From Papaver somniferum (Eukaryota > Streptophyta > Magnoliopsida > Ranunculales > Papaveraceae): a stretch of 64,000 bases of DNA. Position numbers and translations under genes: made by a program. Positions 10,811 to 21,693 of this stretch are shown here, one piece after another. Numbering within the stretch: the stretch's first letter is position 1; every line of letters starts with the position of its first letter. The stretch covers positions 153,564,920-153,628,919 of the forward strand of contig NC_039358.1 in the NCBI RefSeq assembly GCF_003573695.1. The letters run 5' to 3'. The notes under the pieces are model-generated. The model ran no database searches. It was given only the letters and a program-made list of their open reading frames with translations, and was not told the DNA's origin.

Positions 10811-10845
10811 CTCGAGGACGAGCAAATAATAAGTTTGGGGGTATT
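10811..10845 (+). other. Terminal hairpin and polypurine tract of W
   Basis: CTCG-AGGA-CGAG (10811-10822), an 8-nt spacer, then AAGTTTGGGGGTATT (10831-10845) directly before the 3' LTR. The tract primes plus-strand DNA synthesis in LTR elements. Confidence 0.8.
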
Positions 10846-12333
10846 TGATAGACACATTTTTGTGTCTAATTTGTCTCGATTCTATATATTGATAGTGCTC
10901 ATTTTTGTACTTATTATGGTGTTTTATGTGTGTGTAGGTATTTTTGGCCAATAAACATTTTTGGAAAAATCGGCTCGAAAAGTTGCGTGGGGCAACCCCG
11001 GAGGACACTTGCTATTCGGACCCCTCAAATGGATAAGGGGTGACTAATTACTAAGGGGCATCCATTTCCAGGCAACTGCTAGAGGGAGACCAGCACAGGA
11101 TAGGGGGAGGTCATCTTCATCGTTTTAAAAACTGAAATTGGCGGGAAATTTTGTGCGTGCAACTAGCAGAGTTGGGGATTGATTTCGAAGGTGTTTTAGT
11201 GAGATTCAATCGCCAGAATTGATTGGGATGGACGTGATTCAACTAAACAAGCCTGGTATAGTCGTTTGTTTGGATCGAATTGGGCTAGAAACCGAGTTGG
11301 AGCTAAACAGGGAAAGTGTTTTTACACGGACCCTATTGAGATTATTTTTAGAAGTTCTAGAGAGACTAAAGACCTAAAAATCTTTCCAAAGATACATATC
11401 TATGTAAGGAAGAGTTTGAGATAAGTTGGAAAGCTCAGAAACGCGTGAAACAATTTTGGGAAGAGATTATTGCCGTAACTGCCAAGAAAAGAAAAGAAGA
11501 GATTTCGAGAAGTTTTGGCTTTTGGGGAGATTAAATCGCTATGTTGGCTATATATAGGTTGCTGGGAGTTCATAGAAGGGAGTCGAGACTTTGGGGGACC
11601 GAGCTGAGGGATTGGTGAAGCTGCAGCGGTGAAAATCAAGAGTTGCAGAGAAGACGTTTCTGCTGCTGAAGAACAACGTCGTAGAACACTTCGCAACTTA
11701 GCAAGAAACCGTTACCTAATCTTTCAAATCCAATACCTTTGTAACAGCTTTGCAACAACTATTCCTGTTAGAATTTATTTGTAAGGGCAGCTTCCGTAAC
11801 AGTGGATTCTGCAACAATTATATCTGTTACAGATTCACTTCTTCAATAAAAACACCTATTTGAGCCATGATTAAATATTTTGAGCGTGTTTTTGACATGA
11901 GGAGCTAAACCCCAACACTGGGATGATGGAGGAAGCCCTATTTCACAATCACTTGGTAACTATAATTGATTCTTTATGACTTTTGCATTTGTTTTAATCA
12001 ATTTATGAATTTTCTTGATTAGTTGTGATTTTGTTTGATGTCGCATGCTGGTTTTTAGGAAATTTTGATGCGTCATGCTTGTGATTTACATCGAATGCTT
12101 TATAAAATCTACTTTTGGCAATGAAAAGAGTCAACAAAAGAGCTAGAATTGTTATGAGTCATCATATGAACCAATTGAATGTGATTAGTGGTGAAATCCT
12201 AAGCCTCAGTACCTCTCGATATTCGTGACAACCTTGTGAATATATTTTTAGTATTTTTATTCTTAGTTCTTAAATCAAACCTTTACTCAATCCGAGTTGA
12301 ACGAACTTTACTACCACTTTCAAAACAACATCA
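10846..12333 (+). repeat. 3' LTR of W
   Basis: It is 1488 bp, from TGATAGACAC to CATCA, followed by target duplication GCCGT (12334-12338). It is nearly identical to the 5' LTR outside one indel cluster. Confidence 0.92.
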
Positions 12334-13436
12334 GCCGTAGACCGCCAGACCAAAACCCTAAGTGATATCCCCCCAAAGTAACACGATTGACGTCTCGTGG
12401 TATGTTAGTCAATTGATGACTTCGTGGTTTGATGGGACGATGAGTCCATGTAGTGCTGAGTTGAACATGATGTTCTGAAACTCATGAATTGAACATGTCA
12501 TGAGACAGAGGTATAGTTCTTACGATGAAGTGAGCAAGTATTGCTCATTCGATGGATCGTTGAATATTGATTGTTGAACCAATATTCCTTGGTTTGAGCA
12601 AATATTTATCATTTGAGCAAGTGTTTCTCATGTGATGAATTGTTGAATATTTGATCGTCTGAGCATGTGTTGCTCATCTGATGGATTATTGGCAGCGTAC
12701 CAAAAATATTAATTAGAATACTGGTCGTTGAACCGACCATAATTAATAAAATTAATGACCATGAGAGTCGTCGTAAAATTATTCAGGTTGGAATCTGGAA
12801 TGATGATCCTTGGATTCAGAAACCCTAATTTGATCAATTGATGATCAATTCATGGTTCGTCAGAAGTTTAACCATGGGACGAAGGAGGGAGAGACTACAT
12901 GGGACCGTGGATCAACCATGTAATTTCCATATGCTCACATGAGCAAATACAAAGAACTCCTGAAGAGTTGACGATTTGTTGGTGAAAGAATGATTAAATG
13001 CTGGTTTAATCATTTATTCGGAAATGCTCGTCTGAGCCTTAGGTGAGAAAACCTAATTAATTATGACGGAGTGAGGGACCGGACACGGGGTCATGAAACC
13101 GGCCCTGGGTAGTCACGTGACCGCATGATGATCACTTCATGAAAATCCAAAGTGTTTGGAAGAGTCTTGGACCTAATACGTGCAATTGTGCAAATTAGGT
13201 CAAAACTGTGAAACTTGATGGGACCGGCTTCTATAAGCAAAAGAGACAATATTGGTTGGTCAAGATAGCATGATCGTGTCCCCAAGGCATCCGCATCTCA
13301 GTCCTGAGAATTTTGATATTTTCTAGCGTGCAGTTGAGCATCCATTCGACAAAATATGCCAAAATTAGGGTTTCGACGAAACTGAGGAAAACACCATGAG
13401 ATGATGGAAATAATTATAAAATAAGGAATAAGGAGG

Positions 13437-14251
13437 CGTGGGACCGCCGAGGCCAAGGCATGGTCGGCCGGTCATGACCACGGTCCCGTGATGCCATTTT
13501 CCTTAATTTTATAATATTTTTGATGATTTTATGATGAATTCATGAATTTTAAGAAATTTGATGAATTTAGGGAGTTTCCATGAATTGAAAGAGTTTTCAT
13601 GAGTTCAAGGAAGCATAAATATTAAAATAATAAAAACACGGGCGCGTGGGACCGTGGGGGTGTGGCCGGCGGGCTAGGGGGCGGTCCCACGAGTTTTCAT
13701 AATTTTTTATATTTTTTAAGTATTTTTCATGATTTGAGGGAATTTTTCCTAATTTGAGAGAAATACCATGAAATCAAGGAATTTGATGAATTCAAGGAAA
13801 AATAAAATAAAATAATAAAACAAGGGGCATGTGGGACCGACTAGGGCATGGCCGGCCGGCTAGTGGCCCGATCCCACAAGTTTTCATAATTTTATTTATT
13901 ATTTGATGATTTGTGCAAAATACCATGAAATCAAGGAGTTTTTTCATGAAATTAAAGAAATAATAATAATAATAAAATAATGAGAAACCATGAGGTGTGG
14001 GGCCGGCTGGGACCAAGGCATGGCCGGTTGGCCAACGGTCACGCCCCACACTTCTTTCCTTGATTTTATATTATTTTGTACGAATTTATGAAAATACCAT
14101 GAAACCGAGGAGTTTCCTCGAGACGAAGGAGATTTGATAAAATGAGAGAATTTTCATCAAATCATGGAAAATAATAAAAATGCATTAAAAATACAAACTG
14201 GCGTGGGATTGACCACGACACGGTCGGTCGGTCGTGTGTCCGTGATCCCAG
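13437..14251 (-). repeat. Five GC-rich palindromic islands in the A LTR
   Basis: Islands of about 45-57 bp start near 13437, 13645, 13831, 13994 and 14203, that is every 160-210 bp in AT-rich DNA. Most open with GTGGGACCG and close with its inverse CGGTCCCAC, around a core such as GGCCGGCCGG. The arm at 13645 is 10 bp and perfect. Confidence 0.75.
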
Positions 14252-14555
14252 CACCCTGGTCAATATTTTTAATTATTTATTATTTTCTTCCCTATTTTGC
14301 ATAGGTTCATCGTTTCATTGTATTTTGAAATACTCGTTCGTGCGGTGATTATTAATGTATCGTCGTTGAATACACCTTCACTATTTGAATCGGGGCTTAC
14401 TTAGAGGTAGCTCAGACGCCCGGTGGTTGATTATTTATTACTAATTGTGGAATTCGGTGGAGAATAATTCACAAAACTGAGTAATAAGATGTTTATTATT
14501 AATTCATAAGATTAGCTGAGGATTCGACTACGAATTCAGAATAATAAAGTGAGCA

Positions 14556-14850
14556 TTACCATTCCATGGGATCGTAGATTCGACCATAGAATCAGAGTAG
14601 TTAAGATTTATCTATTACCATTTATGAGACCAGTTGTGGATTCGATCATGAAATCGGAGTAATGAGATAATATAGTTATTGCTATTCTATGAGATCAAGC
14701 TGTGGATTCGATCATAGAATCAGAACAATTGTTTATTGCCATTCCATGGGACCAGTCGTGGATTCGACCATAGAATAAGAGCAATTGTTATTGCCATTCC
14801 ATGGGACCAGTCGTGGATTCGACCATGGAATAGGAGCAATGATAGATTAT
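14556..14850 (-). repeat. Tandem hairpin repeats in the A LTR
   Basis: Five units of 55-66 bp. Each has an inverted repeat around a loop containing GTGGATTCGA. The arms change together: ATTCTATGA with TCATAGAAT in one unit, ATTCCATGG with CCATGGAAT in another. Confidence 0.75.
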
Positions 14851-15301
14851 TCTGGGAATTCAGTAGTGAACGTCACGGCAGAATTAATCTTAATTAGGAA
14901 TAATTAACTTTGTGGCTCTATACTAGCAGAGCAAGCTGTCTAGGAGCATTAATTATCCCAATATGAGCTTGTCGGTAAGTCATATCCTTTATATAGTCAG
15001 GGTAAAATCTTTGTTTGTTCCTGAAGACGTTATCGCTTTATACTAGCAGAGCAAGCTGTCTAGGAGCCGTCCATCTCGTGATACTATATAGAAATAATCA
15101 CTGAAAGTGTTCAGTATTCATGAGATATGTCGTTGTCCAGTTGTGAGACTACATATCTACATGTACTCTGAGAGAAAGTACTCTCCGTTGAGAATTCGAT
15201 GAGAGACCCATGTCTCAATACTCACGTCTGATTGCTGGATCTGAGCTTCGTATAATTATGAGTTTACGATTTTATCCCTTGTCGAAAATCCAGTATCTAC
15301 A

Positions 15302-16196
15302 AAGATGAAGGTGTACTGATCATCCGGAATTCTCTTGAACAATATGACTTTACTGTGAATTGGCTTCATCAGTGAATCGACGTTGTAGTGGAAGATGGAA
15401 ACACCGGTCTTCATTGTCGTGAAGAGAGGAAGTTCCTCAATCGTGCAGTGATCTGTAATGTAGAGAAGTCCCGTCGATAAAGTTTCATGAAATCACATCA
15501 GGTTGCAAATTCCAATAAGATCAAGTCCCCAGTGTATGTTGAAGGAGTTTGTGTCATACATGGATGAATGACATTGCATCTGCTACAGAAGTCTTATCAT
15601 GGGATAATGAAGACTTATTCAGTTACACTTTGATCGTCTTGGTGTTGAATCATTGTCGAGATATTTGTGCCGAATCCATAGGTATCATTATCGAAGGTGT
15701 ACTCTTTGATTGGGAGTACAATTTGAATGCTTCTTAGATACTTGAGCGTTGCGTACATTCCTTAATCATCGAGTGTCTTAGGTTTGATCCTCTCGGCCCA
15801 GTATCTTCTGTTAACTCAGCATTCCTTTCATTGCGGATGTGGGATCCAATACTTGTGCAGCCATAAAAGCTTTATGATTTTTTGGAACACATGGACACTC
15901 CTGCAAGGCTTGAGAAACGCCAAAAGTGTTCTTTGTCAGACATCATCTAAGTAATGAATGTCTCAATACTCGACTCGGAGAAGTTTCAGATTCAACTACT
16001 TGGTAAAGTACTAACGCGGTGAAGCTACCATTCATAACGTCTTGCAGAGTTGCTAGTAATTGAGTCCCCATGCTAGGATAACATGTGAGAAAATAAATGA
16101 CACAGACATGAAAGGAATGAGACTTTCCTGAGTGTGGAACCTCTTGATGAATGTCTATGCATCTTTCGCAGGTTCTTGCTTCAACCTCGTCAAAGT
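15302..16196. other. Non-coding spacer of element B
   Basis: Diverged match to A 2307-3167, including TCTTTGATTGGGAGTACAAT near 15704. Short ORFs here have no matches within the window, and no PMD exon remains. Confidence 0.6.
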
Positions 16197-16649
16197 TTAA
16201 AATTCCCTCAAGTGCTCTGATGATGGAGTGTCCGCCAAATCTTCTGGATCACAAATTTTTTTGTTGGAGAGATGTGCAACCAAAGGCGCTTTGTCAGTAG
16301 CCATCTTTTCAGCGTGGATCCACGCTTGTCTGAAGAACATGTCACATCCTGGATCTTCCTGATTATGTGGAACTTGATTTGTTGAACTTATGTTCACTTT
16401 GAGAGTGATGTATCCATAAGTATTTTCGATATTTAAGGTCTCAGATTGAGATGGGATCACGAGTAGAGTCTTGTCGAGTGATGCCTGCGGCTCTGAGGTT
16501 TTCAGTGGAATGATGTTGATGGCGGTGTCAGCATCGATCAACATTCTTCCGAATTTGTTTCCTCTGAGATGGATTGTGGTAAGCAGTCCCCAGTCGTGCA
16601 TCTTCTTGTCTGTGGATGAAGGTTCAAGGAGTATTTTTGGGATGGACAA
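16197..16649 (-). pseudogene. Retropepsin-like domain of element B
   Basis: An open frame of 150 codons with HDWGLLTTIHLRGNKFGRML, IDADTAINIIPLKT and DMFFRQAWIHAEK, collinear with the C protease. Asp-Ala-Asp stands where retropepsins have Asp-Thr/Ser-Gly, and the second motif lacks the Leu-Gly-Arg seen in C. It is out of register with gag and with the Cys/His box upstream. The domain is open but probably not a working protease. Confidence 0.65.
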
Positions 16650-16861
16650 ACGTCTGACACAATGTAATTCGATGTTGTGAACATGTCTTTCCTTTGTGCC
16701 TTAGACAGATAGAGCAATTTCACAGATATGGTCGATCAACGATTGAACTGCTTCTTTGACTGGTTGTTCATAAAATGTAAAGGTTATGATTGGGAGATGA
16801 TTCTTGTCTACTCCTTCAGTCCCCAATTGAAGCTATTGTGGATCAACCTTTCTTTGAAGAT

Positions 16862-16937
16862 GTGCTTTAAAATATTGCAGTTACTTGTTGGATGATTGAT
16901 GAATCTATGAAGATGACAGTACCTGGGATTCTCCATT
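16862..16937 (-). pseudogene. Gag Cys/His box remnant of element B
   Basis: The minus strand encodes RYCHLHRFINHPTSNCNILK, matching RYCRFHR and HPTSDC in C and A. Flanking frames are broken. Confidence 0.6.
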
Positions 16938-17232
16938 TTTTTCTTCAGTTGGCTCTCTCTGATGAACAGTAAATTGCATCATCTTGAACCCAGAATTCTA
17001 GTAACTCGATCCCTTCTTCAGTGGGAAGATGGAAGTTTGAGTCCCCGTTTGGTCATTTCCCCGTTCGTTGATGCCGGGTCGAGGATTGTGCAAGATTGGT
17101 TATCCTTTCTTTGCACTTTCGGAGGAACTTGGGATGTTGGAGAAGCGTTCTTATGTGGATGCACTTCAGCTTTTCTCTTCCTCCCTTCAGCAACATTGTT
17201 TGTTAAAGGCTGGAGATTGTACTGATTGTTGA

Positions 17233-18312
17233 CTAGGCGTCGGCTGCTTCGAGGCTCTTCGACCTTGCAGACTTTGCTTTTTCCAGTAAAGCAGGTGCAG
17301 TAGTCGCTGATCGTCTGGCTGCTTCATGAAGCTCTGAGAAAGTCTGGAACCGGAGATTTTCTAGCAAGGCTCTGTAGACCGGGATCATTCCATTGATGCA
17401 GAAGTCCACCAATTGTTGTTCAGTGACATTAGGGTCATGACAATCCAAAGCTTGAATTCTGAACCTCTTCACATATTCATTCGGATGTTCGGTATTCTTC
17501 TGAGCCATCCTTCCTAAGTCAGAAAGAGTAATCTTCTCAGATACGAGGAAGTATTTCCTGTAGAAGGCGTTAACCATTTCTACCCAGTTAGCAATGCTCT
17601 CAGGTGCAATGTTGTTGTACCAAGTATACGCTCTGCCCGTCAGAGATTTTGAGAATTCTTTCAGACGGACAACATGGTTGTGCTCGTGCTCTCCTAGCGC
17701 CTTCAGGAATCGATAAATATTTTCCCATGCGTTCCCCGTTCCATTGTAGAGTGTGACCGTCGGAGAGGTGTAGCCTTTTGGGAGAGGGATTCTTTGCGTA
17801 GCAACAGGATATGGAGGTTCATGACGGTGCACGTACGGTGTATGACCCTTTCCCCGATTCTCCATAAAGCGTTCCAGGTCTTCACGGGTGATGAAACTGG
17901 CGGGTTCAGGTTCTGCAGCTTTGTGGGTTTCATCATCGTCAGGGACCGGAATAACTTCGGGATCTGTTGGAGATGTTTCTTTGTCTTTTCCCTTCTTCTG
18001 AGTTTTATCTGACATCTTTTCAGTGAGAGTTTTGAGGTAGTCACACAGCTCCTTATGAGTAGTAGCCATATCAGTTTGATTTTTGGCGAGAACTTCCTGG
18101 ACTTTCATGAGATCGACGATAGTGGGTGGATTTTCTCTGATTTCTTCGGGAGACCGACCAAAGAGAGGATTACTTACGATATTAGTTTGTGGAGGAGTAG
18201 TATTACCACCATCGTTGGAAGTAGGAACGGTTTCTGGAGTACCACCGTTGTTGCTAGTGCTAGCATTGTTTGGGTTAGGATTGGTAACTAAACCTGACCT
18301 AAGATCAAACAT
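17233..18312 (-). CDS. Gag N-terminal and capsid-like region of element B
   Basis: The best preserved gag of the family: 359 codons from ATG at 18312 (MFDLRSGLVTNPN). A further 40 in-frame codons upstream run into the primer site and LTR and were rejected as the start. Order: Asn/Thr/Gly-rich leader; LFGRSPEEIRENPPTIVDLM; a Lys/Glu-rich linker; FITREDLERFMENRGK; then the Retrotrans_gag core with AYTWYNNIAPESI, NAFYRKYFLVSEKI and RVYRALLENLR-like helices near the end (VYRALLENLRFQTF). It stops at LEAADA, short of the Cys/His box that C reaches, because of a frameshift near 17260. It would form the particle shell if translated. Confidence 0.85.
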   Translation of the reverse strand: MFDLRSGLVTNPNPNNASTSNNGGTPETVPTSNDGGNTTPPQTNIVSNPLFGRSPEEIRENPPTIVDLMKVQEVLAKNQTDMATTHKELCDYLKTLTEKMSDKTQKKGKDKETSPTDPEVIPVPDDDETHKAAEPEPASFITREDLERFMENRGKGHTPYVHRHEPPYPVATQRIPLPKGYTSPTVTLYNGTGNAWENIYRFLKALGEHEHNHVVRLKEFSKSLTGRAYTWYNNIAPESIANWVEMVNAFYRKYFLVSEKITLSDLGRMAQKNTEHPNEYVKRFRIQALDCHDPNVTEQQLVDFCINGMIPVYRALLENLRFQTFSELHEAARRSATTAPALLEKAKSARSKSLEAADA

Positions 18313-18349
18313 TTTTTGAAAATAAGAGATTGTAACTGAGAGATTAATC

Positions 18350-18366
18350 TCCCACTGTGGTCGCCA
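18350..18366 (-). other. Primer binding site of element B
   Basis: The same 17 bases as in A, C and D (TGGCGACCACAGTGGGA on the minus strand), 3 nt from the LTR edge at 18370. Confidence 0.8.
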
Positions 18367-19139
18367 ATCTGTGGATGGGGAAAAACGGTTTGCTGGTTTT
18401 TTAGGAAAGTGAAGAATCGAGCATGTGGACAAGACTCCTCAACCGAGCAAACTGCTGAACCTCACACAGATGCACTGCAAAGGGAGTGCTTAGATTCGAG
18501 AGATCAATCTGTAGGACTCCGGCCTAAACCAAGAGAATGGCCGTTCCACAGTCAATTCGGTCATAAAGAGGGAGATGGGTTGATCTGTAGGAGGGAAGCT
18601 GAGAATTGTGTGGGATCAATGATGATCAAGGATTGTGGATGTGTTGAAGGTTTCTACAAATTTGATGAAATGCTGAAGTTGAGTTCTGTGGATAAGTTTT
18701 TATCGAGTTGTTGACGAATGATGATCCTCCTCGGTTGTCCTCGATTTGGACTTATTTATATTGCAAGAATGATGAACACCCTGATCCCTGTAAGTGTGAC
18801 GGTTTCTTGAGTGAAAGAGCGGGAAAGTGGAAGATAGTGGTGAAACCAGTTCCAAGTCGTGCGGAGACTTGGTTAACCGTCCACCCACTACTTTGCTAAC
18901 TCCTTCAACCGTTGCACGACTTACTCACATTCTCATTGTGGATGAATCCACGTGCCGCAGGCCGCCAAACCAAAACCCTAATTGATATTCCCCATGTGAC
19001 GTGATTGATGTCTCACGAGTCGTAGAGTCTGCATGACGGACGTGTATTTGATTAGTCACGTTGACTGGTTAGACAATGAGTCTGGGTTTTGTTGAATTGA
19101 GCATGAATGTCGAATTGCTCAGTAGAACATTCAAATAAC

Positions 19140-19500
19140 TGAGCAAGTATTGCTCGACAAATTACTGGATATCGATGGTTGGATCAATATTCGAGCAATT
19201 GAGCAGGTACTGCGAATTACTGAATATTGATAGTTGGGCGATTGAGAAAGTATTGCTCAATTCGACAAATTACTGAATATTGATAGTTGGATCAATATAC
19301 GAGCAATTGAGGAAGTATTGCTCAATTCAACGAATTATTGATAAATTACTGAATATTGATAGTTGGATCAATATTCGAGCAATTGAGCAAGTGTTGCTCA
19401 ATTCGACAAATTAATGATAAATTACTGAATATTGATAGTTGGATCAATATTCGAGGAAGTGAGCAAGTATTGCTCAATTCGACGAATTATTTATTTATTG
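19140..19500 (-). repeat. TTGCTC/GAGCAA repeat array in the B LTR
   Basis: Units of about 60-85 bp built on TGCTCAATTC, ACTGAATATTGATAGTTGG and ATCAATATTCGAGCAATTGA. GAGCAATTGAGCAA-type stretches are partly self-complementary. Looser GAGCAAGTATTGCTCAT copies occur in A (12530-12680) and in the inverse sense in C. Confidence 0.7.
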
Positions 19501-20267
19501 GTGACGTGACCCAATAAAATATTAATTAAAATATTGGTAGATTACCTCCGTGTATTGTTTGCTGGATCAACATAAATTCATTTAGTGTTCTAACTTACTC
19601 AGAATAGTGATTTGTTGAGCGTTTGTTCGAAAACCCTAATTTTTGATCAATTGCTCATTGGTCGACGAATTGCTGAAAATAGGTCATGAGCGAAGGAGGG
19701 ACCGACCACATGAGACTATGGACGTCCATGTGATGCCAAATTGCTCGAGTGAGCGTACACCAGAGTCCTGAGTTGGCCAGCTGGTGAAGGAATGACGATT
19801 AAATGCCGGTTTCATCATTTATTGAAATAGTGCTGGATTGAGCATTAGGTGATAAAACCTAATTATAGAAAAGTGAGGGATCGACCAAGGTGGCATGAGA
19901 CCGACCTTTGGTGGTCATGGGATCGCTGATGGGCGTTTGCACAAACTCTGAGTTGGTTGTGAAGAATTTGGACCCAATATGAGCGATTGCCCAAATTAGG
20001 TCAAAAGTGTGAAAACGTGTGCGACCGGCTTTGTGCAAGCCCTAGGGATGACCTTGGTCGGTCAAGAAGGCATGCACGTGTTACCATGATGTATGTGTTT
20101 CCATACTGAGAGTTTTAGTATTTTCTGATGTGCGTTCGAGCAATGTTTTGGATTTTCAGAAGAGTTCGATCTTTGACTGAAATCCTCGATTTTGCTCGAA
20201 TGAGCAAGTATGCTCGTTTGATCAATATTTTGTGAATATTAAAATAATAATATTTTAATATATTTTC

Positions 20268-20705
20268 GTGAGTGACCTAGTCGGTCGTGTGACCATGTTG
20301 ACGTTTGGCTTTTTCATGGTTTGCGCAATATTTGAGAAATTATGGAGAAACCATGATTTTGCTGAAACACGGAAGTTTCACAAGATGAGAAAAATAACAA
20401 TTTATGAAAGATTAGGGATTGCAAGGTGTAGGACCGGCCACGACTAGGGTATGGCCGTCCGGCTAAGTTGCACGGTCCGCAACACCTTTCCCTATTTTAT
20501 ATTATTATTTTTCATGAAACCACGAGAATATGGAGAAACCATGAAAATATGGAGAAACCATGAGTTTTGCTCAAACAAGGAAAGTTGTTAGAATGGAGGA
20601 GTCTTCATGAGTTCATGAAAGCAACAAAAATAAGGAAAAAAATGGAGGAAGCATGGGACCGGCCACGGCTAAGGCACGGCCTACCGGTGGGCCCGGCCCA
20701 TGGGC
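20268..20705 (-). repeat. GC-rich islands in the B LTR
   Basis: Three islands near 20268, 20422 and 20650, about 150-230 bp apart, matching the A and C islands (GGGACCGGCCACGGCTAAGG). The arms are less perfect than in A. Confidence 0.6.
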
Positions 20706-21314
20706 GCTTCTCCATTATTTTAATGTTATTATTTTCTCTCTCCTATTTTATGCAGGATTCCTCATTTTTCCATGTTTTCGCATGCTCATTCGTGCATTTG
20801 GGTGTTCGTTCGTGCATCATTGTCGAGTACACTTGCACCATTTTATGGGGCTTACTCAGTGGTAGTCCAGATGCCTGATTATTGAGTATTTATTACTAAT
20901 TTATGAAATTCAGTGGAGAATGATCATGAATCTGAGTAATAAAAGTGAATAGTTTTTTATTATCAATCCATAGGATCAGCCGTGGATTCGACCATGATTT
21001 CGGAATAATAAAATTACCTATTACCATTCCATGAGATCAGCCGTGGATTCGATCATGAAATCAGAGTAAGGAGATAATATAATATAGTTGTTTATTGTCA
21101 TCCCATGAGATCAAGCCGTGGATTCGATCATGAAATTGGAGCAAAAGATAATTGTTTATTGCCATTCCATGGGATCAGGCCGTGGAATAGGAGCAAAAAA
21201 TAGATCACTCTGGGAATTCAATGGTGAATGTCACGGCAGAATTAATCTATTGCAGAAAGGATATTAGCGTCACATCCATTCTGAATGGTGCATAGTCAAG
21301 GAGTCATGGGTGTT

Positions 21315-21570
21315 CGCTTTGGACCTGAAGGCGTTATTGCTCTCAATCTTACGGAGAACCGCCTGGATCTATACACGGTCTCTCTACAAAGTCAGGAACA
21401 GTGAGTGTCACCGATGTCCTGAAGGCGTTATTGCTCTCAATCTTACGGAGAACCGCCCAATCGTTCTTCTATGTAGAGGGGGTCTCTCTCATGTATCCAG
21501 GGAACAATGAGTATCACCGACGTCCTGAAGGCGTTATTGCTCTCAATCTTATGGAGAACCGCCAATTACG
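21315..21570 (-). repeat. Tandem repeat in the B LTR
   Basis: Three copies of CCTGAAGGCGTTATTGCTCT followed by CAATCTTA.GGAGAACCGCC, about 95-118 bp apart. The ORFs crossing them are by-products of the repeat. Confidence 0.7.
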
Positions 21571-21693
21571 TTATTCTACATAGAGGGCACAATGAAATTC
21601 CAGGGATCGAACGCTCAGCTAGTGGAGGCTTTTCGAAAGACATATTCATCATGGCTTCGTAAAATATGAATCATCACATGCCTGAAAGCCGTG

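Larger units (their letters stand above)
9523..10845 (+). other. Non-coding 3' internal region of W
   Basis: About 1.3 kb without a supported ORF. It contains a conserved post-ORF motif (9631-9673), a hairpin plus G-tract (9766-9801), an A/G-rich run (10140-10215), a duplicated hairpin unit (10231-10310), the strongly conserved 53-nt block (10681-10733) and the terminal hairpin plus polypurine tract. Confidence 0.7.
5986..12333 (+). mobile_element. Element W: complete non-autonomous LTR retrotransposon
   Basis: Both ends are defined: LTRs start TGATAGACAC and end CATCA, and the target duplication GCCGT occurs at 5981-5985 and 12334-12338. The flanks join to give an uninterrupted A LTR, as comparison with 58500-58530 confirms. 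Inside are a tRNA-Asp-like primer site, a leader, a broken ORF of unknown family, a 1.3 kb non-coding 3' region and a polypurine tract. No gag core, protease, RT or integrase was recognised. It resembles a LARD-type element that keeps one ORF. Confidence 0.93.
1..15301 (-). mobile_element. Element A: Tat-like Ty3/Gypsy retrotransposon, 3' end outside the window, interrupted by W
   Basis: Read on the minus strand it runs 5' LTR (15301 to 5354, split by W), primer site, gag, protease-like region, spacer, and an antisense PMD gene that continues past base 1. The LTR edge TGTAGAT at 5354 and its outer end at 15301 match those of complete element C. It abuts B internal sequence at 15302, so A most likely inserted into B; its 3' LTR and second target duplication lie outside the window. 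No RT, RNase H or integrase core was seen, so it is non-autonomous. Tat assignment rests on the gag C/H box and the primer-site type. Confidence 0.85.
12339..15301 (-). repeat. 5' LTR of element A, outer part
   Basis: It continues the LTR broken at 5985. The end at 15301 (GTCGAAAATCC then ATCTACA) is the inverse of the C LTR start at 43609. No gene. It holds the GC-rich palindromic islands (13437-14251), the tandem hairpins (14556-14850) and two copies of CTAGCAGAGCAAGCTGTCTA (14923 and 15044). Confidence 0.85.
18370..21693 (-). repeat. 5' LTR of element B, main part
   Basis: It starts TGTGGATGGGG at 18370 and is interrupted at 21693 by Z; the last 62 bp are at 31639-31700. No gene. It contains a TATA motif (18751-18760, inverse), GAGCAA-type repeats (19140-19500), GC islands (20268-20705), hairpin units (20980-21200) and a repeat array (21315-21570). 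Confidence 0.85.

Noticed and set aside
13965..13982. ATT/AAT microsatellites here and at 44878, 56675
   Set aside because: Ordinary length-variable simple repeats in AT-rich LTRs.
14556..14850. Possible CRISPR-like array of spaced repeats
   Set aside because: The host is a plant; units are contiguous diverged tandem repeats without unique spacers.
20567..21583. ORFs of 60-103 codons
   Set aside because: They come from GC islands and tandem repeats of the B LTR.
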